A DNA stretch of 64,000 nt from Thalassia testudinum (GCA_037157565.1 JAZHRO010000073.1:17428501-17492500); one strand, 5' to 3'. Shown: positions 45,457-57,681, counted from the first letter of the stretch. The notes: a model not told the origin generated them from the letters alone. Translations and numbers: made by a program.

Positions 45457-48136
45457 TGTTATGAACGCGCGCTCCAGACATCTTTTAAGACGTCTGGGAG
45501 GTGGCCCAGACGTCGGACCAGACGTCTGGAATCACCTCCAGACGTCGGACCAGACGTCTGGGATCATTTCCAGACGTCTGGAAATCAGTTATTTTGGCAC
45601 GATTGTTTCGTGGAAATTCCCTCTCTTTTTCCTTCTCCCTCCTGCGCCCTCTGTCGTGCTCTCTCTCTCCTCCTCGCGCGGCCTTAAAAGGCCACGCCCT
45701 CTCCCTCGCTCTCGTCACCTCCGTCTCCTTCCTCTTCTCCTTCCAGCCAGTGCGCAAGAGCGAGCGCGAGGGTGCAGCGGCAGCGACAGCCGCGGTGAGC
45801 GTGGGAGGAGGTGCTACGTGTGGGAGAGGTGCTTGGCCGTGAGGGCGAGCTCGCCAGGGCTGCTAGGGCCGGCCGGCGGGGGGCGCAGCAGGCACGGAGC
45901 GACGCGGGGGGGATTGCTGCGGCTCGAGCAGTAGGCGCACGAGGCGCGGCGCGGCCGGGCGTCGCGAGCGGAGGGCGAGTCGCGCCCTGGTTCTAGAAAC
46001 TTTTCCAGAATCAGACGTCTGGGCTTATAGCCAGACGGCGGGGGAGACGCCTGGAAGACTGTCCAGACGTCTGAAAGGTGAGTTTTTCCGTCTTTCTTCC
46101 TTCCTTTCGACTGACCGTACTGAGAGAGAGAGAGATGGGTACGCGCAGGTTCGGTGATTCGCTATCCAACGTGAATCAGACGTCTGGCTGTAGTACCAGA
46201 CGATGGGAGCGACATCCAGACGTCCGGGGTGACCATTGGACGTTTGGGAACTAGGCCAGATGCCCCCGCAGGCTTCTGGACGTCTGAGAGCCCACGCAGA
46301 GCAAGGTAATTCCTGATCCACTTTTTAATACGTCTGGAAGAAGTTCCAGACGTCTGATTTTGCACTGTTTCATTGTTTTCGACCCGTTTAGGGCCCGTTT
46401 GGGTTCCGTTTTCCACGTTTCGAGTTGCGTCCTTTTCGGAATTAAATCCTCTACCCGTCTACAGTAGCTATACACTATTTTGAGACACTCCTTGTGTTTG
46501 ATTCTTGTGATAGGACCCCGTTCCGTTGCAGTCCCGGGGGTTGCGGAGGCACGCGGGATTCCCAACCACGCCCCCAGTTCGCCTGTTGTAACCGGTAGAG
46601 TGGCTTTTAAGTATAATCTGTTAAATTATGGAACCATAAATAGAACCTATGACATTGCATGAATCCTAGGAATGAGAAATAGATTGAATGATAGATCCTA
46701 GGTGTTGCATGAATCCTAGGGCTGGAAAACTAGATTGTATGATAGATCCTAGGATACGGCATGAATCCTAGGACGGGAAAACTAGTGGAATATATGAATA
46801 CTGCAGTTTTGGAAAATGTGGAAAGGAAATAATAGCTGCCTGTAAATTCGTTTAAACAGCTGCCTGTTATGAATAAATGAACATGAGTAAGAATATGGGA
46901 TGTATGAACGTGAAACTGGAAAGGTGAAACTAGAATGCGCTGAGTTAAAGAGCTGGAACCCTACGGGGAATTAGGAGTAGAACTCCTGGAAAGTGAATGG
47001 AATAGAATTGAGGAAGTGAGCTAGCCCTTGAGTACGGAGTACCAAGGAGAGCGACTGTCCCCCTGTTTAGTGCAGAGCGGAGCTAGCTGCCCCAGGGACC
47101 CGGGGTTAGGACTGGCCACTCTGTACCGACTTGCTGGCCCTCGTGTACGTAGTACCGAGGAGAGCTACTAGTGTAGGGAGGTACTAGCTACCCCACGGGC
47201 CCCGGGGTTCTGCTAGCCTCCTACACCGACTTGTTAGGCCCACTGGGGCAAACCAGGGTAGTCAGGAGAGGGTGCGCGGACTGTGGAGGGGCAAGGCCCC
47301 TGTTTGGTTACTGTGGAGGGGTCGGACCCCTGTTACTGAGAGGGCTCTGCCCTGGACTGGTTCCGTGCTGTGCTTTGGGCGCACCCGTTAACGGAAACGA
47401 CTGACTGCGTGCCAGTGCAGGTTAGCTACCTGTGCGTTTATTGCGCGTGCTGTAGTCACCGTTACGTCTGTCCGTGACCTTGGGGTGGTTGACTGAGAGT
47501 AGGATCACCGTGGGGGACTCTCCCGGCCAGGAGAGCACTATGTGCTACTTCTACTTCTTGGAAAAGACTGCAATCAAGATCGTTCCCACGAGGAACATTC
47601 GAGATCAAGTAAAGGATCTGAGAAATAAATGAAATCGTGAGAAAATTGAAAGACGTAAATAAAGAAGGTAACAGAACATAACAGCTACTGTACACCCTAC
47701 TGTTTTCTTTAGTTTTAGTTGCCACTCTACTCAGCGTTTTGCTGACGTGTTACACTCGTTACCTTTCAGGACCAGGTGTGGAGCAGCTATGGTCAGCGGC
47801 TGCAGAGGACGCTGGGCCGAGTAGGGTCCAGTAGTGTTATCACTATTCTCTTGTACCTCTTTTTGTTCCACTGTAGTGAGTAGTTGTTTCCGCTGTACCT
47901 TTCTTTACCTGCAGTTCATATTATGTTACGAATGTTGTTCTACTGTTGTAGTGGTATATACTGTAGTGATTTCTTTTCTTACTGCTGTATTTTCTTACTG
48001 TTAGTTATATTCATGCTGAATGTGGTTTATTTTACTGCTCTTTTGGTTACTTCCTCGTTGGACGACTAGGTCTTGGGATTAGTCGAGTCGGTCCGGTTCT
48101 CGTGTCTCGTAGGGACTCGGGAATCGGGTCGTTACA
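45457..48136 (+). mobile_element. Element I: solo LTR of the G family in D gag
   Basis: 2680 bp, TGTTATGAACG...GGTCGTTACA, with perfect duplication GTTAT (45452-45456, 48137-48141). It matches the G LTRs in reverse, so its sense strand is plus. No internal region is present: a solo LTR left by recombination between two LTRs. It holds eight exact AGACGTCT copies, a TATA-like CTTAAAAGG near 45684 with a C/T-rich stretch after it, and the conserved inverted repeat near 47516. Confidence 0.92.
45488..46355. repeat. AGACGTCT palindrome array in I
   Basis: Four exact copies between 45488 and 45590, upstream of the TATA-like sequence, alternating with the variant AGACGTCGG. Four more lie between 46013 and 46355, downstream of it. 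Confidence 0.85.
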
Positions 48137-48141
48137 GTTAT

Positions 48142-48777
48142 TTGCTATGAGTGCAAGAAGAAGGGTCACTTGGGAAGGATTGCCCTATGAACAAGAAGAA
48201 GGAAGACAAAAGGAAAGACACAAAAGAAGTCAAGAAGAAGAGGAGGGATTTAAAAGCAACATGGGATGATAGTGACTTCGACATGGACACCGACTCTAAC
48301 GAATCGGATGACGACGGGGTCGGTCATCTATGTTTGGCAGCAACTACGGAAGATACAGACAATGAGGTAAACCCTAATTTCTCTTTGGAAGAATTATTAG
48401 AAGCTTATGAAGAACTATATCATAAAGCTAAGTCATTTAAAAAGGAAAATAAGGTTTTAAGGAATAATTATCAAACATTAGAATTAGAAAAATCATGTTT
48501 AGAAATAGAATTAGAAATATCAAAAGAAACTAATAATCAGTTGTATGCAAAGATATTAGAACTAGAAGATATTTATGAGCACTTTGAAGGGACTTTAAAT
48601 AATCTTGAAACAACTACTAGGCTAAACACTAAATTTTGTGATTCATTAAAATCAAAATTTCAAAGTAAAAAGAATATACAAAATAAATCACATGCACCTA
48701 GGCATGCATGGATGTATCAAAAGGATAAAAATCCTAAGAATTATAGATCTAACACTAAAAAGGTCTATAAATCTTAG
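48142..48777 (+). pseudogene. Element D gag, zinc knuckle and coiled-coil tail
   Basis: Continues gag after insert I. A CCHC zinc knuckle (CYECKKKGHLG..., with the final DCP in the next frame) is broken by loss of one base near 48173. Then comes a Lys/Glu-rich linker, an acidic DSDFDMDTDSNESDDD stretch, and about 100 residues of heptad-like coiled coil (LEELLEAYEELYHKAKSF through LEDIYEHFEGTLNNLE). This tail is typical of SIRE-type Gag. After 48777 the sequence passes straight to the 3' non-coding end, so pol is deleted. Confidence 0.82.
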
Positions 48778-49190
48778 GATTTGAAAGGTGCTAACTCTAA
48801 AGGACCCACAAGAAAATGGGTACCTTGAAAAGATATTTGTTTTACAGGAGTAGATCAAAGTAATCAGTGGGTGTTCAAGGCATATAACAGAACATTTCAA
48901 CCTCTCTATAGGTTGAATGAAGACCAAGAACGATGGCCTAACAGAGCATGGTACCCTCGTTCATTATTTTACTATTGGTAAACATTATGATATGATACAC
49001 TATTTACCCCTTCATTTTTTTGGTTATTGACAAAAAGGGGGAGAAAAATAAAGGCAAATAGTAAAATTTTTAGGGGGAGCATATATTTGGGGGGAAGATT
49101 TAATTAAAAGTTTTTTCCTTCATATAACATTGCTAAAAATTATTTTATTTATTTGCAAAATAGTTTTCTCAACACCAAAAAGGCGGAGAT
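48778..49190 (+). other. 3' end of D with polypurine tract
   Basis: Contains ACAAAAAGGGGGAGAAAAAT near 49029, GGGGGAGCAT near 49073, and CAAAAAGGCGGAGAT directly before the 3' LTR (49176-49190). These G-rich purine runs are the usual SIRE-type 3' structure. Confidence 0.75.
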
Positions 49191-49464
49191 TGTGGAACCT
49201 TGTTCTACATCTTATTTTGGTGTTAACAAAATTATTATGGATTAACGTTTGCCATAAAGTGTTTTTCAGATTTAGGTGAAGTAATGCAAGTAGGAAAAGA
49301 TGGAGGCATGATGGTGAGAAGAAAAAGATCATGTCATGGAGGAGGCAAGATGACAAGGAAGAGTCGAGGAGGAGAAGATCTTCTTCGATCCTTAGTTTCC
49401 CTAATTTAGATTTTATATTTATAGATTGTATATGCCTCTTAACAAAGGAATAAAACTTAGATCG

Positions 49465-52211
49465 TATAACGACCCGATTCCCGAATCCCTACGAGACACG
49501 AGAATCGGACCGACTCGACTGATCCCCAGATCCAGTCGTCTAACGAGAAAGTAACCAAAAGAGCAGTAAAATAAACCACATTCAACATGTATATAACTAG
49601 CAGTAACAAAATATAGCAGTAGAGAAAAGAAATACTAAGCATATACCACCACAACAGTAGAGAAATAAACATATACATAAGCATGAAGCTTACAATAAAG
49701 ATAGTACAGGGGGTAACAGAAACTACTCACTACAACAGCAAAAAGTATAGTGGGTGCTACAAGTAACACTACTGAGCTCTACTAGGCCTAGCACCCTCTG
49801 CAGCCGTCGACTCTGGCTGCTCAACACCTGATCCTGAAAAGGTAACAAAGGTGACACGTCAGCGAAATGCTGAGTAGACTGGCAACTAAAAGCTAAGAAG
49901 CAGTAAGGTGGACAGTAGCTGTTATATTTTTAATTTCTTTCTTTATATTTTTCCATTTATTCACTATTTATTTATTTCTCAGATCCTTCTCTTGATCTTG
50001 AATATTCCTCGTGGGAACGATCTTGATTGCAGTCTTTTCCGAAAAGTAGAAGTGACACGTGGTGCTCTCCTGGCCAGGAGAGTCCCCCGTGGTGGTCCTA
50101 CTCTCAGTTAACCACCCCAAGGTTGCTGACAAATGTAACGGTGACTACGGCACGTGTGATAAACGCACGGGTAGCTACCTTGCACCGGCACGCGGTCAGT
50201 CGTTTCCGTTAACGGGTTCGCCTAAAGCACAACACGGAACCAGTATAGGGCAGAGCCCTTTCAGTAACAGGGGTCCAGCCCCTCCACAATAACCAAACAG
50301 GGGTCTTGCCCCTCCACAGTTTGCGCACGCTCGCCTGACTACCCTGGTTTGCCCAGTGGGCCTAACAAGTCGGTGTAGGAGGGCTAGCAGAACCTCGGGG
50401 CCCGTGTGGTAGCTAGTGCTCTCCCTACACTAGTAGATCTCCCTGGTACGGTGTACACGAAGGCCAAGAGTCGGTACAAAGTGGCCAGACCTAACCCCAG
50501 GTCCCTAGGGCGGCTGGCTCTCCTCTGCACTAAGAGGTAACAGGTGCTTTCCCTAGTACTACGTGTCCAAGGGACAACAAACTTTCCCATTCACTTTTCC
50601 AGCTCCATCCCATTTATTTCCAGGAGCTCTAGTCCTAATTTCCTGTAGGGTTCATCCTCATGTTTCTCAGGCCAAGCCATACTAGGTTTCATCATTTCAG
50701 GTTGATTCGCATATAATACGTGTTCCAACATTCAACTTCTTTTTTCTTTCGAATTTGTATACAAGCAGCTCGTATTTAAGTTCAACCAACAGAATTTACA
50801 TGCAACAGTTACTAGTAATAGTACTCTACATTCCACAGGCAGCTGTTATCCAATTTTAGGCAATTATCATTATTTTATCCACTTATACAAGACTGCAATT
50901 CAGGCATTCAAGACATTTATTTCCATGTTCTATGTTCCTAGGATTCATGCCCCGCCCTAGGATCTACCATTCAGTCTAGTTTTCAGGTCCTAGGATTCAT
51001 GCCATACCCTAGGATCTATCATTTAATTCATATATGCATTAATGTTTGTAATTAACTAAGGGAAGCCACTCTACCCGCAAAATCGAGAGTAATGGGGGCG
51101 TGATCGGCAATCCCGCGCACCTCTGCAACCCCCAGAGCTGCAACGGAACGGGGTCCTAACACAAGTATCAACATAAGGAGTTATTCAGAACTGTATACAA
51201 TTACTATAAACAGGTAGAGGAAATAAATCTGGGAAGAATGAAACTTGAAACGCGGAAAACAGACTCCGAACGGACCCTAAATGGGTCAAAAACGACGAGT
51301 TTGCCCAAAATCAGACATCTGGAACTTCTTCCAGATGTCTTAAAAGGTCGATCATGCCATACCTTGGTCTGTGTAGTCCTTCAGATGTCCAGAAGCCCGC
51401 TGGATCGTCTGGACTTAGTTTCCAGACGTCTGATTGTCACCCTGGACGTCTGGAGGTCCTCTCTGTCGTCTAGTACTGTGTCCAGACGTCTGATCTGTGT
51501 GGGATGGCGAGCCCTCGCACCCTCCCGAACAACTCCTGCACACACACACACCCGCTCTCATCAAAGAGGTGCAGAAGAACGCGACGGACGGCTTTATGGC
51601 CGTACACGCATAAAAAGGAGAAGATAAGAAAATATTGTACCTGTTAGACGTCTGGACCTTCCTCCAGACGTCTGATTCTGGGAAATTTTCCTAGAATTAG
51701 AACCCTTCTCGCTCTCCGCCTACAGCGCACGGCCGTGCCGCGTCGCGTCCGCCTGCTGCCTGAGCTGCAGCAGCTCCTCCGCGACACTCCACGCTCGCTG
51801 CTCTCTCGCCGGTCGGCTCTAGCTGCCCCGGCAAGCTCGTACCCTCGCGGTCGAGCTTCTACTTCCTCTTGCAACAACCCCTCCTTCCCGCACGCTTGCA
51901 GCAGCCGCTGCTGCTGCTCTCGCTCGCGCTCTCGCTGGCAGGGAGAAGGAGAAGAAGAAGGCGGTGGAGTGAGGGTGAGGGAGAGGGAGGTACTATTTGA
52001 AGGCAGCACAGGGAGAGAGAGAGGAAGGCTGCATCGTTTGCAGGGAGGGAGAGAAAAGAGAAGAACGAAGCGGCAGGTTTAGTTTACGCTCGCGAACCCG
52101 TATGTCGAAAAAATTTAATACCAGACGTCTGGGAAGGCTTCCAGACATCTGGCCAGACGTCTGGGCTACTTCCCAGTCATCTTAAACGACGCCTGATGCC
52201 TGTTCGTAACA
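49465..52211 (-). mobile_element. Element E: solo LTR of the G family in the D 3' LTR
   Basis: 2747 bp, starts TATAACGACCC (G family TGTAACGACCC with one change) and ends GTTCGTAACA, with perfect duplication GATCG (49460-49464, 52212-52216). Same orientation as G, so sense is minus. Its sequence is more diverged from G than G's LTRs are from each other. It holds six exact AGACGTCT copies (51424-52162) and the conserved inverted repeat near 50064 with one mismatch. Confidence 0.92.
51311..52200. repeat. AGACGTCT palindrome array in E
   Basis: Exact copies include those at 51424, about 51483, about 51645, about 51666, about 52121 and 52155, with variants such as AGACATCT and AGATGTCT between, as expected if CpG sites decay by C-to-T change. 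Confidence 0.82.
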
Positions 52212-52313
52212 GATCGTAAAAATAATTAGAGATAAATTAGGATTAATATTGCGATCATTTTCAAAGAACATAATTGATTAAATCACTTAAAAAAGGTACT
52301 TGTTAACCCACAA

Positions 52314-52465
52314 GTACCGGTACTAAAGCTTAGTACTGGTACATGTGAGTTACAGGTTTGTGTTTTTCTAAAGAAACAAACCTGTACCCCGCGAATACCG
52401 GTACTCATGATCAGTATCGGTACTGGAGGTAACGAGTACCAGTACCCACATTTTAGTACCGGTAC
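52314..52465. repeat. GTACCGGTAC palindrome array in the D 3' LTR
   Basis: Second copy of the array at 43774-43926, with a few decayed units (for example GTACTGGTAC). Confidence 0.85.
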
Positions 52466-54076
52466 CAGTTAGCCATTGGCTCAATTTTGAATGGCTAGAA
52501 AATTTATTTAGGCTATGTGAACGTTGGGAATTAAATCCCAATGTATAGTAGACGAATCCTTGAGGTCCTAAACTCTATAAAATGACCCTAGGACTCTTTG
52601 TTTGAATACAAGAGATACAAGAAAGATAAGAGAAAATTCTAGAGCTCTATATTTCATATTTTCCACCATATTTGAAGGAAGAATAGAGTTTGCTGCTCTC
52701 AATCTTTCCACGCTTTTGCAAACTCGTCGACGTGATTTTCTTTCACTTATTCATGTCTTCACTAGGCTCTCAAATCGATAACATTATATTTACATTTGTT
52801 GAGAGGCTTAGGAACTTAGTTGTAAGATCTTTCTTTCTTACACCTGTATTTCATTTGTTTTTGAGCTTGTTGCTCGTTGGGTTGTAAAAAACCCGTTGTT
52901 GTAATTGGGTTGAGGTAACTCGTTAATTACCTCGGTTTAGTAAATTGATTCTCTCGGGGTTGAGAGAATCGGGTTAAAAATCCTAAGCTGGGAGGCTTAG
53001 GAAGTGGAGTACCCAAGGGAGGGGAACCACTGACAGGAGGGCGTTTCTCGTGCGTGTTTTGAAAATAGAGATTTTGTCATAGTATAGTGCGTGAAAATGC
53101 TCATAAAAAATTATTTGTAAAGATAAAGAAATTTGGAGTCTCGGTCATTCGTCTTTGGGAGGCATTTATGGAAATGTATATTTGAAATCACTCTCGCTTG
53201 CTCTACTTATTCAAAATTGCATGTCGATTTATGCTATTTTCATATTGATGCATGACATGCTGTTGCCAGAATATCAGAAATTGAAAACATGTAGCTTTAA
53301 TCACACCAACCCTGATAAGCAAGCACATGGTGATTTTCAACACACACATATATATAAAGATGATGATAACAGAGTTGCAGAGCACTGGTAGTGGAATGCT
53401 TGTACAAGGAATGTAAAAACTAACAGCTAATAGAAAACGACCGCATACATGAATCTATAGGGGATTATGCATGCATCATTGGGGGAGAAGTAAGGAGCTA
53501 TACTACTAAGTAGTAATAAAAGCAATAAATCTACAAAGAACTACAATCTAATCTATCAGAACTAAGGGCATTCAGAGGTGGGCTCCGATGGCCTTTGACT
53601 TGGTTGAGAGGAGGAGGGGTGGCCAATGGTGCTTAGGCCGGCCCTTGGAGAGAAGTTAAGGAGGTGTGTTGGTGCTAGAGCACCACGATCATTTGTTTTG
53701 ATGATAACAAAACACGTGTTATTTAACATTTGCACTTGGAGCCTTAGATTTCAGGTCAATTGCAAATGTAGACGTGATTAGACGGAATTCGAGCTTGCAT
53801 CCAGGACGGATTGGAGGAGCTTGATGGAGAACAGAGGGGATTCGCGAGGAGCGATAGATTGAAGATGGAAGGATAAGAAGAATAGGATAGAATTCCATTT
53901 TATTCCTTTCATGTACATTTGTCGTTATTTTCTTGCTCTTTATTTCCTTAGAAAATTATGTTAAAGAGCCTCAAAGTACCCTAACAGTAGTCCTAGGAAC
54001 ACCGGCACGACCCTAGGATACTTAAGTTTTCTGTAGAGAACTTAGAAAACCAATGTAGGGTTCAAACAGAGTTTCC

Positions 54077-54544
54077 AGACGTCTAATTCCAAAATCAAAC
54101 GTCTGATAAAGTGTTTTAAGACGTCTGACTGTTGATTTAGACGTCTGATAACATTTAGGCTGGACAAGTTAGTTCTGTCTGATGAAATCAGATGTCCAGA
54201 CCTTAGACCAGACGTCTTAGGAGACGTCTGATGACTTTGCCAGACGTCCAATTAGTGGACCGTTGGCTCTCTTAACATACACTCAAGGATATGATCGTTA
54301 GAGCCTTATCAGACGTCCTTAAGCCCTTCCAGACGTCTGATAATTGACCGTTTTGCCTCGACTGACCCGAAAATATCTTCTCAGAGATTTTCTAGCCGTT
54401 GCAAATCTATTCCCACGAAAAAGTAGGTTTCTAGACGTCTTGTCTGTCGTCTGATGGACTTGTGCTAGAACCCTGTTTAGATCTGTTTCAAGTTAGGAAG
54501 GAACCCGCACGAAATCAGACGTCCGACCTTGAAATCAGACGTCT
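54077..54544. repeat. AGACGTCT palindrome array in C
   Basis: Eight exact copies from 54077 to 54537, plus variants, ending about 135 bp upstream of the TATA box. This is the position at which the related D LTR carries GTACCGGTAC instead. Confidence 0.88.
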
Positions 54545-54678
54545 TAAAGTGGAGTTCTAGACATCTGATTGCCCTGATAGTGCAATCATTGTTCCTGATT
54601 TTGGCCTGATTCTCTTGGGTTTTGCACCCAACGGCTATGGAACCTTTCCTAAGCCATCCAAAGCCTTCCTAAGACCTC

Positions 54679-54686
54679 TATAAATA
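54679..54686 (+). promoter_or_regulatory. TATA box of C
   Basis: TATAAATA, followed after about 30 bp by CACACAAATA-type sequence like plant transcription starts. Confidence 0.65.
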
Positions 54687-56991
54687 GAGGGGAACCTCTT
54701 GCACACAAATATACACCAAAAAACACAAGACACACCTAGCTACACACTTTCACACTCTTTTGTGTCTAAAAAGACTCTCTTGCTCTCCAAGCTCTAATTT
54801 TTCATCTTGAGAGCATCAAGCTTTGCGCACCCGCTCTCCTGCCATAGTTCACGAGAGTGACGTAGCGCCGTCGTGTTGTTCACGCATCCGCGTGCCGACG
54901 CACTCCTTTCAAAGGGTAGTTTCCTAATTCCTATAGAAGTTAGGTTTAAAATTACTTTGTTGGCTCTATAGGATTATTGTTCTTTTATCTTTGTTATTTG
55001 GTTGAGTATTCGCTTTGCGAATTCCCGTCTCCTTCGAGGGAAAAAATCCTTCTCGTGAAGAGAAGGGGTTGAGGAACGCTACCCTCGCACTTGTAGCGTG
55101 GTTGTATTTGAGGTTGAATCACCCTCATTTAAAGTGATTCGTTTAGTGGATTTTGATCAACTTGGTTGATCGGAAAATCCTAACTCGAGAGGGTTAGGTG
55201 GTGGTTTTTACCCGGTTTGGGTTTCCACCTAAAAATACTTGTGTACTTGTGTGATTGTCTATTTTATGAGATTGTTTATATTTATTTCCGTAATTATTAC
55301 GGCACGCCCTCCTAGTAGGAAATTTCAAGGTGATCCAACATCTTGGCGTGCAGATGGTGGCGGCCATGGTGAAGCTACTCGTGAAGGTGGAGTGGAGGTG
55401 GAATGAAGCTAAGCTAAAATGGAGCCAAGAGTGGATGGGTGCAAATGGCAACCCCTTAGGTCTTTTTATAGACCAAAGGGAAGCTCTCTAGAGAATTATG
55501 GAATTCTCTAGAGAGGCCTATGGCGGGAGCTCGTGAGAGAGTGAGAGAGAGAGAGGATGGATGGTGGTTTTTAGATCCATCAAATGTGGATCTAAAAATT
55601 GAATGGCTCTTGGTTGCTAATTTTAGCAACCAAGGCAACAACACATGGTAGAGAGTTCCAGAGAACTCTAGGCTAGGTATTTTCGTGTGGATGGTGTGTG
55701 TGGGTGTGTGTGGGTCGAAACTTAGGTGGCTAGGTTGATTAGGTTAGGTTCTAGTGGGTTTAGGTCAAGGAAGGTCTCAAATTAGGGTTGTAAACCCTAA
55801 TTCACTAAGGGAAAGTGCAATTAAACTTAATACAAGTTTAATTGGGTGTATGGAAACCTAATTGAGAGTAAAATAACTCAATTAAGTTAGGTCTAGGTCA
55901 ATTAGACTCTCACTATGTTCAATTGGACAGTGTGTGCTGAGATCAGGGCTCAATTGGACTAAATGAGTCCAATTGAATAGGCTGATGGAATTGACTAAGA
56001 TCCAAGTCAATTAGGTTTAGTGAGAACCTAATTAACTTCTTAGGGAGGCCTAGAGGTGATGTACTAGGGTTAGGGCACCTTAATTTAGGTTCCTATGGGG
56101 TTAGAATTGGGTTTAGGGGGCTAGAGATCCAAGATCAAGGCTTGAATTCCAAAACAGGAACTAGAGGACAGCATCAGATGTCTAATAAAGTTGTCAGACG
56201 TCTTATAGTGAAAAAGCAGAAGTCCAAACTTGTCTGGACGTCCAATCAGAGTCAGGAGGGTTTCTAGGTTCTGTCTTGGGTATTCTACAGAAATTGGATG
56301 TCTGACTAAGTGTCTGGACGTCCATTAACACTGAAGAAGTGGGTTTAAGGTGTGCGGGAGTTGGCTAAGGGTTCTGGGACGTCCTATAACTTATTTGGAC
56401 GTTCAGATAGAGGCTAGAATTAGGGTTTTAGGGTTTCTTAGGGTGCGATGACCTAATTTAAGGGTGGCTAAGGCTTGGGGAGGCTTCTAGGCTGTCCTAG
56501 GGCTAGGATGGACTTAACTTCTTCACAAATTCTTGCTTTATTCCTACTTAATAGAATAACATACCTTGACTCCCTTACATTATTATCTACTACATCTATT
56601 CTATGTCTTCCGCTCTAACTCTGCTGTAACACTAGTTATTCTTTATTCTTCAGATCAAGCTTTAGATTCAGCTTCAGATCTAGCTTCTGATCAGCTTATT
56701 ACCTGCAATTGACATAATACACCTAATCAGTACATTATAGCATTATTTTATGCATAGCTAAAAGAAAGTAGTAAAGGTGCTAGTAATGCTTATGCATGCA
56801 TGAGTTACCCTAATTTATGCTAAGTCCTAGCCTAATTTAGGTCAATTAAGACCTATGATTGCTGTGTAATCAACCACTATACATATTGTGCCTATTTTTG
56901 TGGTTTGATTGATTGTGCAAATTTTCTTATTATTACTAATTTATTGCTTGAGTGTTTGTGTGCATATCCTCTATTTAGATCCTACAATATG

Positions 56992-57504
56992 TGGCGAAAG
57001 CCACGCGACACTCTGCAGGAGGACGGAGTGTGTTGAAGATCTTCTCCATCTGCTCCATCCAGTCTTCTGCCTTAGGCGGGCTCTCCTCCCCTCGGAAGGA
57101 AGGGGGCTTCAGCTTCCTAAACTAGCTGAAGACCTCGTGGTGGAGCCGTAACAGGGGAACGGGTGCACCTCCAGGCAAGGAGGACTCGTGCTTGAAGTGT
57201 CTGACAAAGGTGGGGGTGGTGGAGGATCACCCCCTCCCCCTCTAGCTCGTCCAGTGCCGTGGCGGCTCGCCTGCCTCACGGAGGACTCCCCCTCCACATC
57301 CCCAAGAAGAGGTGGCTGACGAGGAGGTTGTTGGAGCTCCTCTCGTATGAGATCACGGATTAGCTGGGCAAGGTCCGAGGCCTGAACGCCCAGACGGAGA
57401 GGTGGGGCTACCCCGTCCATGGCCATTGCTCGCCCTCCCCTGCGACCACGCCCATGGCCATGTCCACGTCCGTGACTCGCCTCAAGGGCTCCCTAGTGAG
57501 GCAT
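56992..57504 (-). pseudogene. Element H gag, N-terminal part
   Basis: Minus strand. The likely original start is ATG at 57502-57504, followed by a stop at the fourth codon. The reading then gives a Gly/Arg/His-rich stretch and, from 57426, MAMDGVAPPL, DLAQLIRDLIREEL and a Pro-rich linker, parallel to the G Gag N-terminus. The rest (56992-57108) is in a shifted frame and contains the Gag core start up to the D insertion point. The gene continues at 43397. Confidence 0.82.
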
Positions 57505-57665
57505 TTCCTACATGGAGATTAAAGAGAACATGGAGCTGTCAGTGACCTCTTAGAGAAAAAGTAAGACTCGGAAGCGACAATCAAGATAGCACGTTGTGAT
57601 GGCTATCCTAGTTACATGTACAAGTGTGGTTATTTCCAGACTGTTCGGTTCGTTTCTCGGGACGA

Positions 57666-57681
57666 CCTTGCTCTGATACCA
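57666..57681 (-). other. primer-binding site of element H
   Basis: The minus strand reads TGGTATCAGAGCAAGG three bases inside the 5' LTR, identical to that of G and complementary to initiator tRNA-Met. Confidence 0.92.

Larger units (their letters stand above)
53667..55328 (+). mobile_element. Element C: SIRE-type copia solo LTR in F
   Basis: 1662 bp, TGTTGGTGC...AATTTCA, with perfect duplication AGGTG (53662-53666, 55329-55333). It is the innermost of four nesting levels (H, D, F, C). It resembles the D LTR in layout: opening TGTTGG and TTTTG.TG.TAACAAAA, a palindrome array, TATA box TATAAATA at 54679, and a 3' part with GAGAGGGTTAGG. No gag-pol is present. Sense is inferred as plus from the TATA box and the match to D. 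Confidence 0.88.
53031..56872 (-). mobile_element. Element F: Athila-type solo LTR (A family) in the D 3' LTR
   Basis: Starts TGACAGG and ends GTAATCA, with perfect duplication ACCAC (53026-53030, 56873-56877). Without insert C it is 2175 bp and matches the A LTRs in order and orientation (CATAGTATAGTGCG, GGGCATTC..GAGGTGGGCTC, the hairpin TATA near 55453-55480, GGTGATGTACTAGGGTTAG). No internal sequence remains, so it is a solo LTR of an A relative. Confidence 0.9.
43403..56986 (+). mobile_element. Element D: gag-only SIRE-type Ty1/copia element nested in H
   Basis: Plus-strand element inserted in H gag with duplication ATATG (43398-43402, 56987-56991). The 5' LTR is 43403-44600 (1198 bp); the 3' LTR spans 49191-56986 but is 1197 bp once inserts E and F are removed, which confirms the boundaries. 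Internal DNA without insert I is only 1905 bp: primer site, gag, a zinc knuckle, a long coiled-coil tail and a 3' non-coding end. No protease, integrase, RT or RNase H is present. Such gag-only derivatives depend on another element's enzymes. About nine differences in the first 150 bp of the LTRs. Confidence 0.9.
49191..56986 (+). repeat. 3' LTR of element D, split by E and F
   Basis: Three pieces: 49191-49464, 52217-53030 and 56878-56986, total 1197 bp, collinear with the 1198-bp 5' LTR. It starts TGTGGAACC (one T lost) and ends ATCCTACA. It keeps the GTACCGGTAC array and TATA box in its middle piece. Confidence 0.92.
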
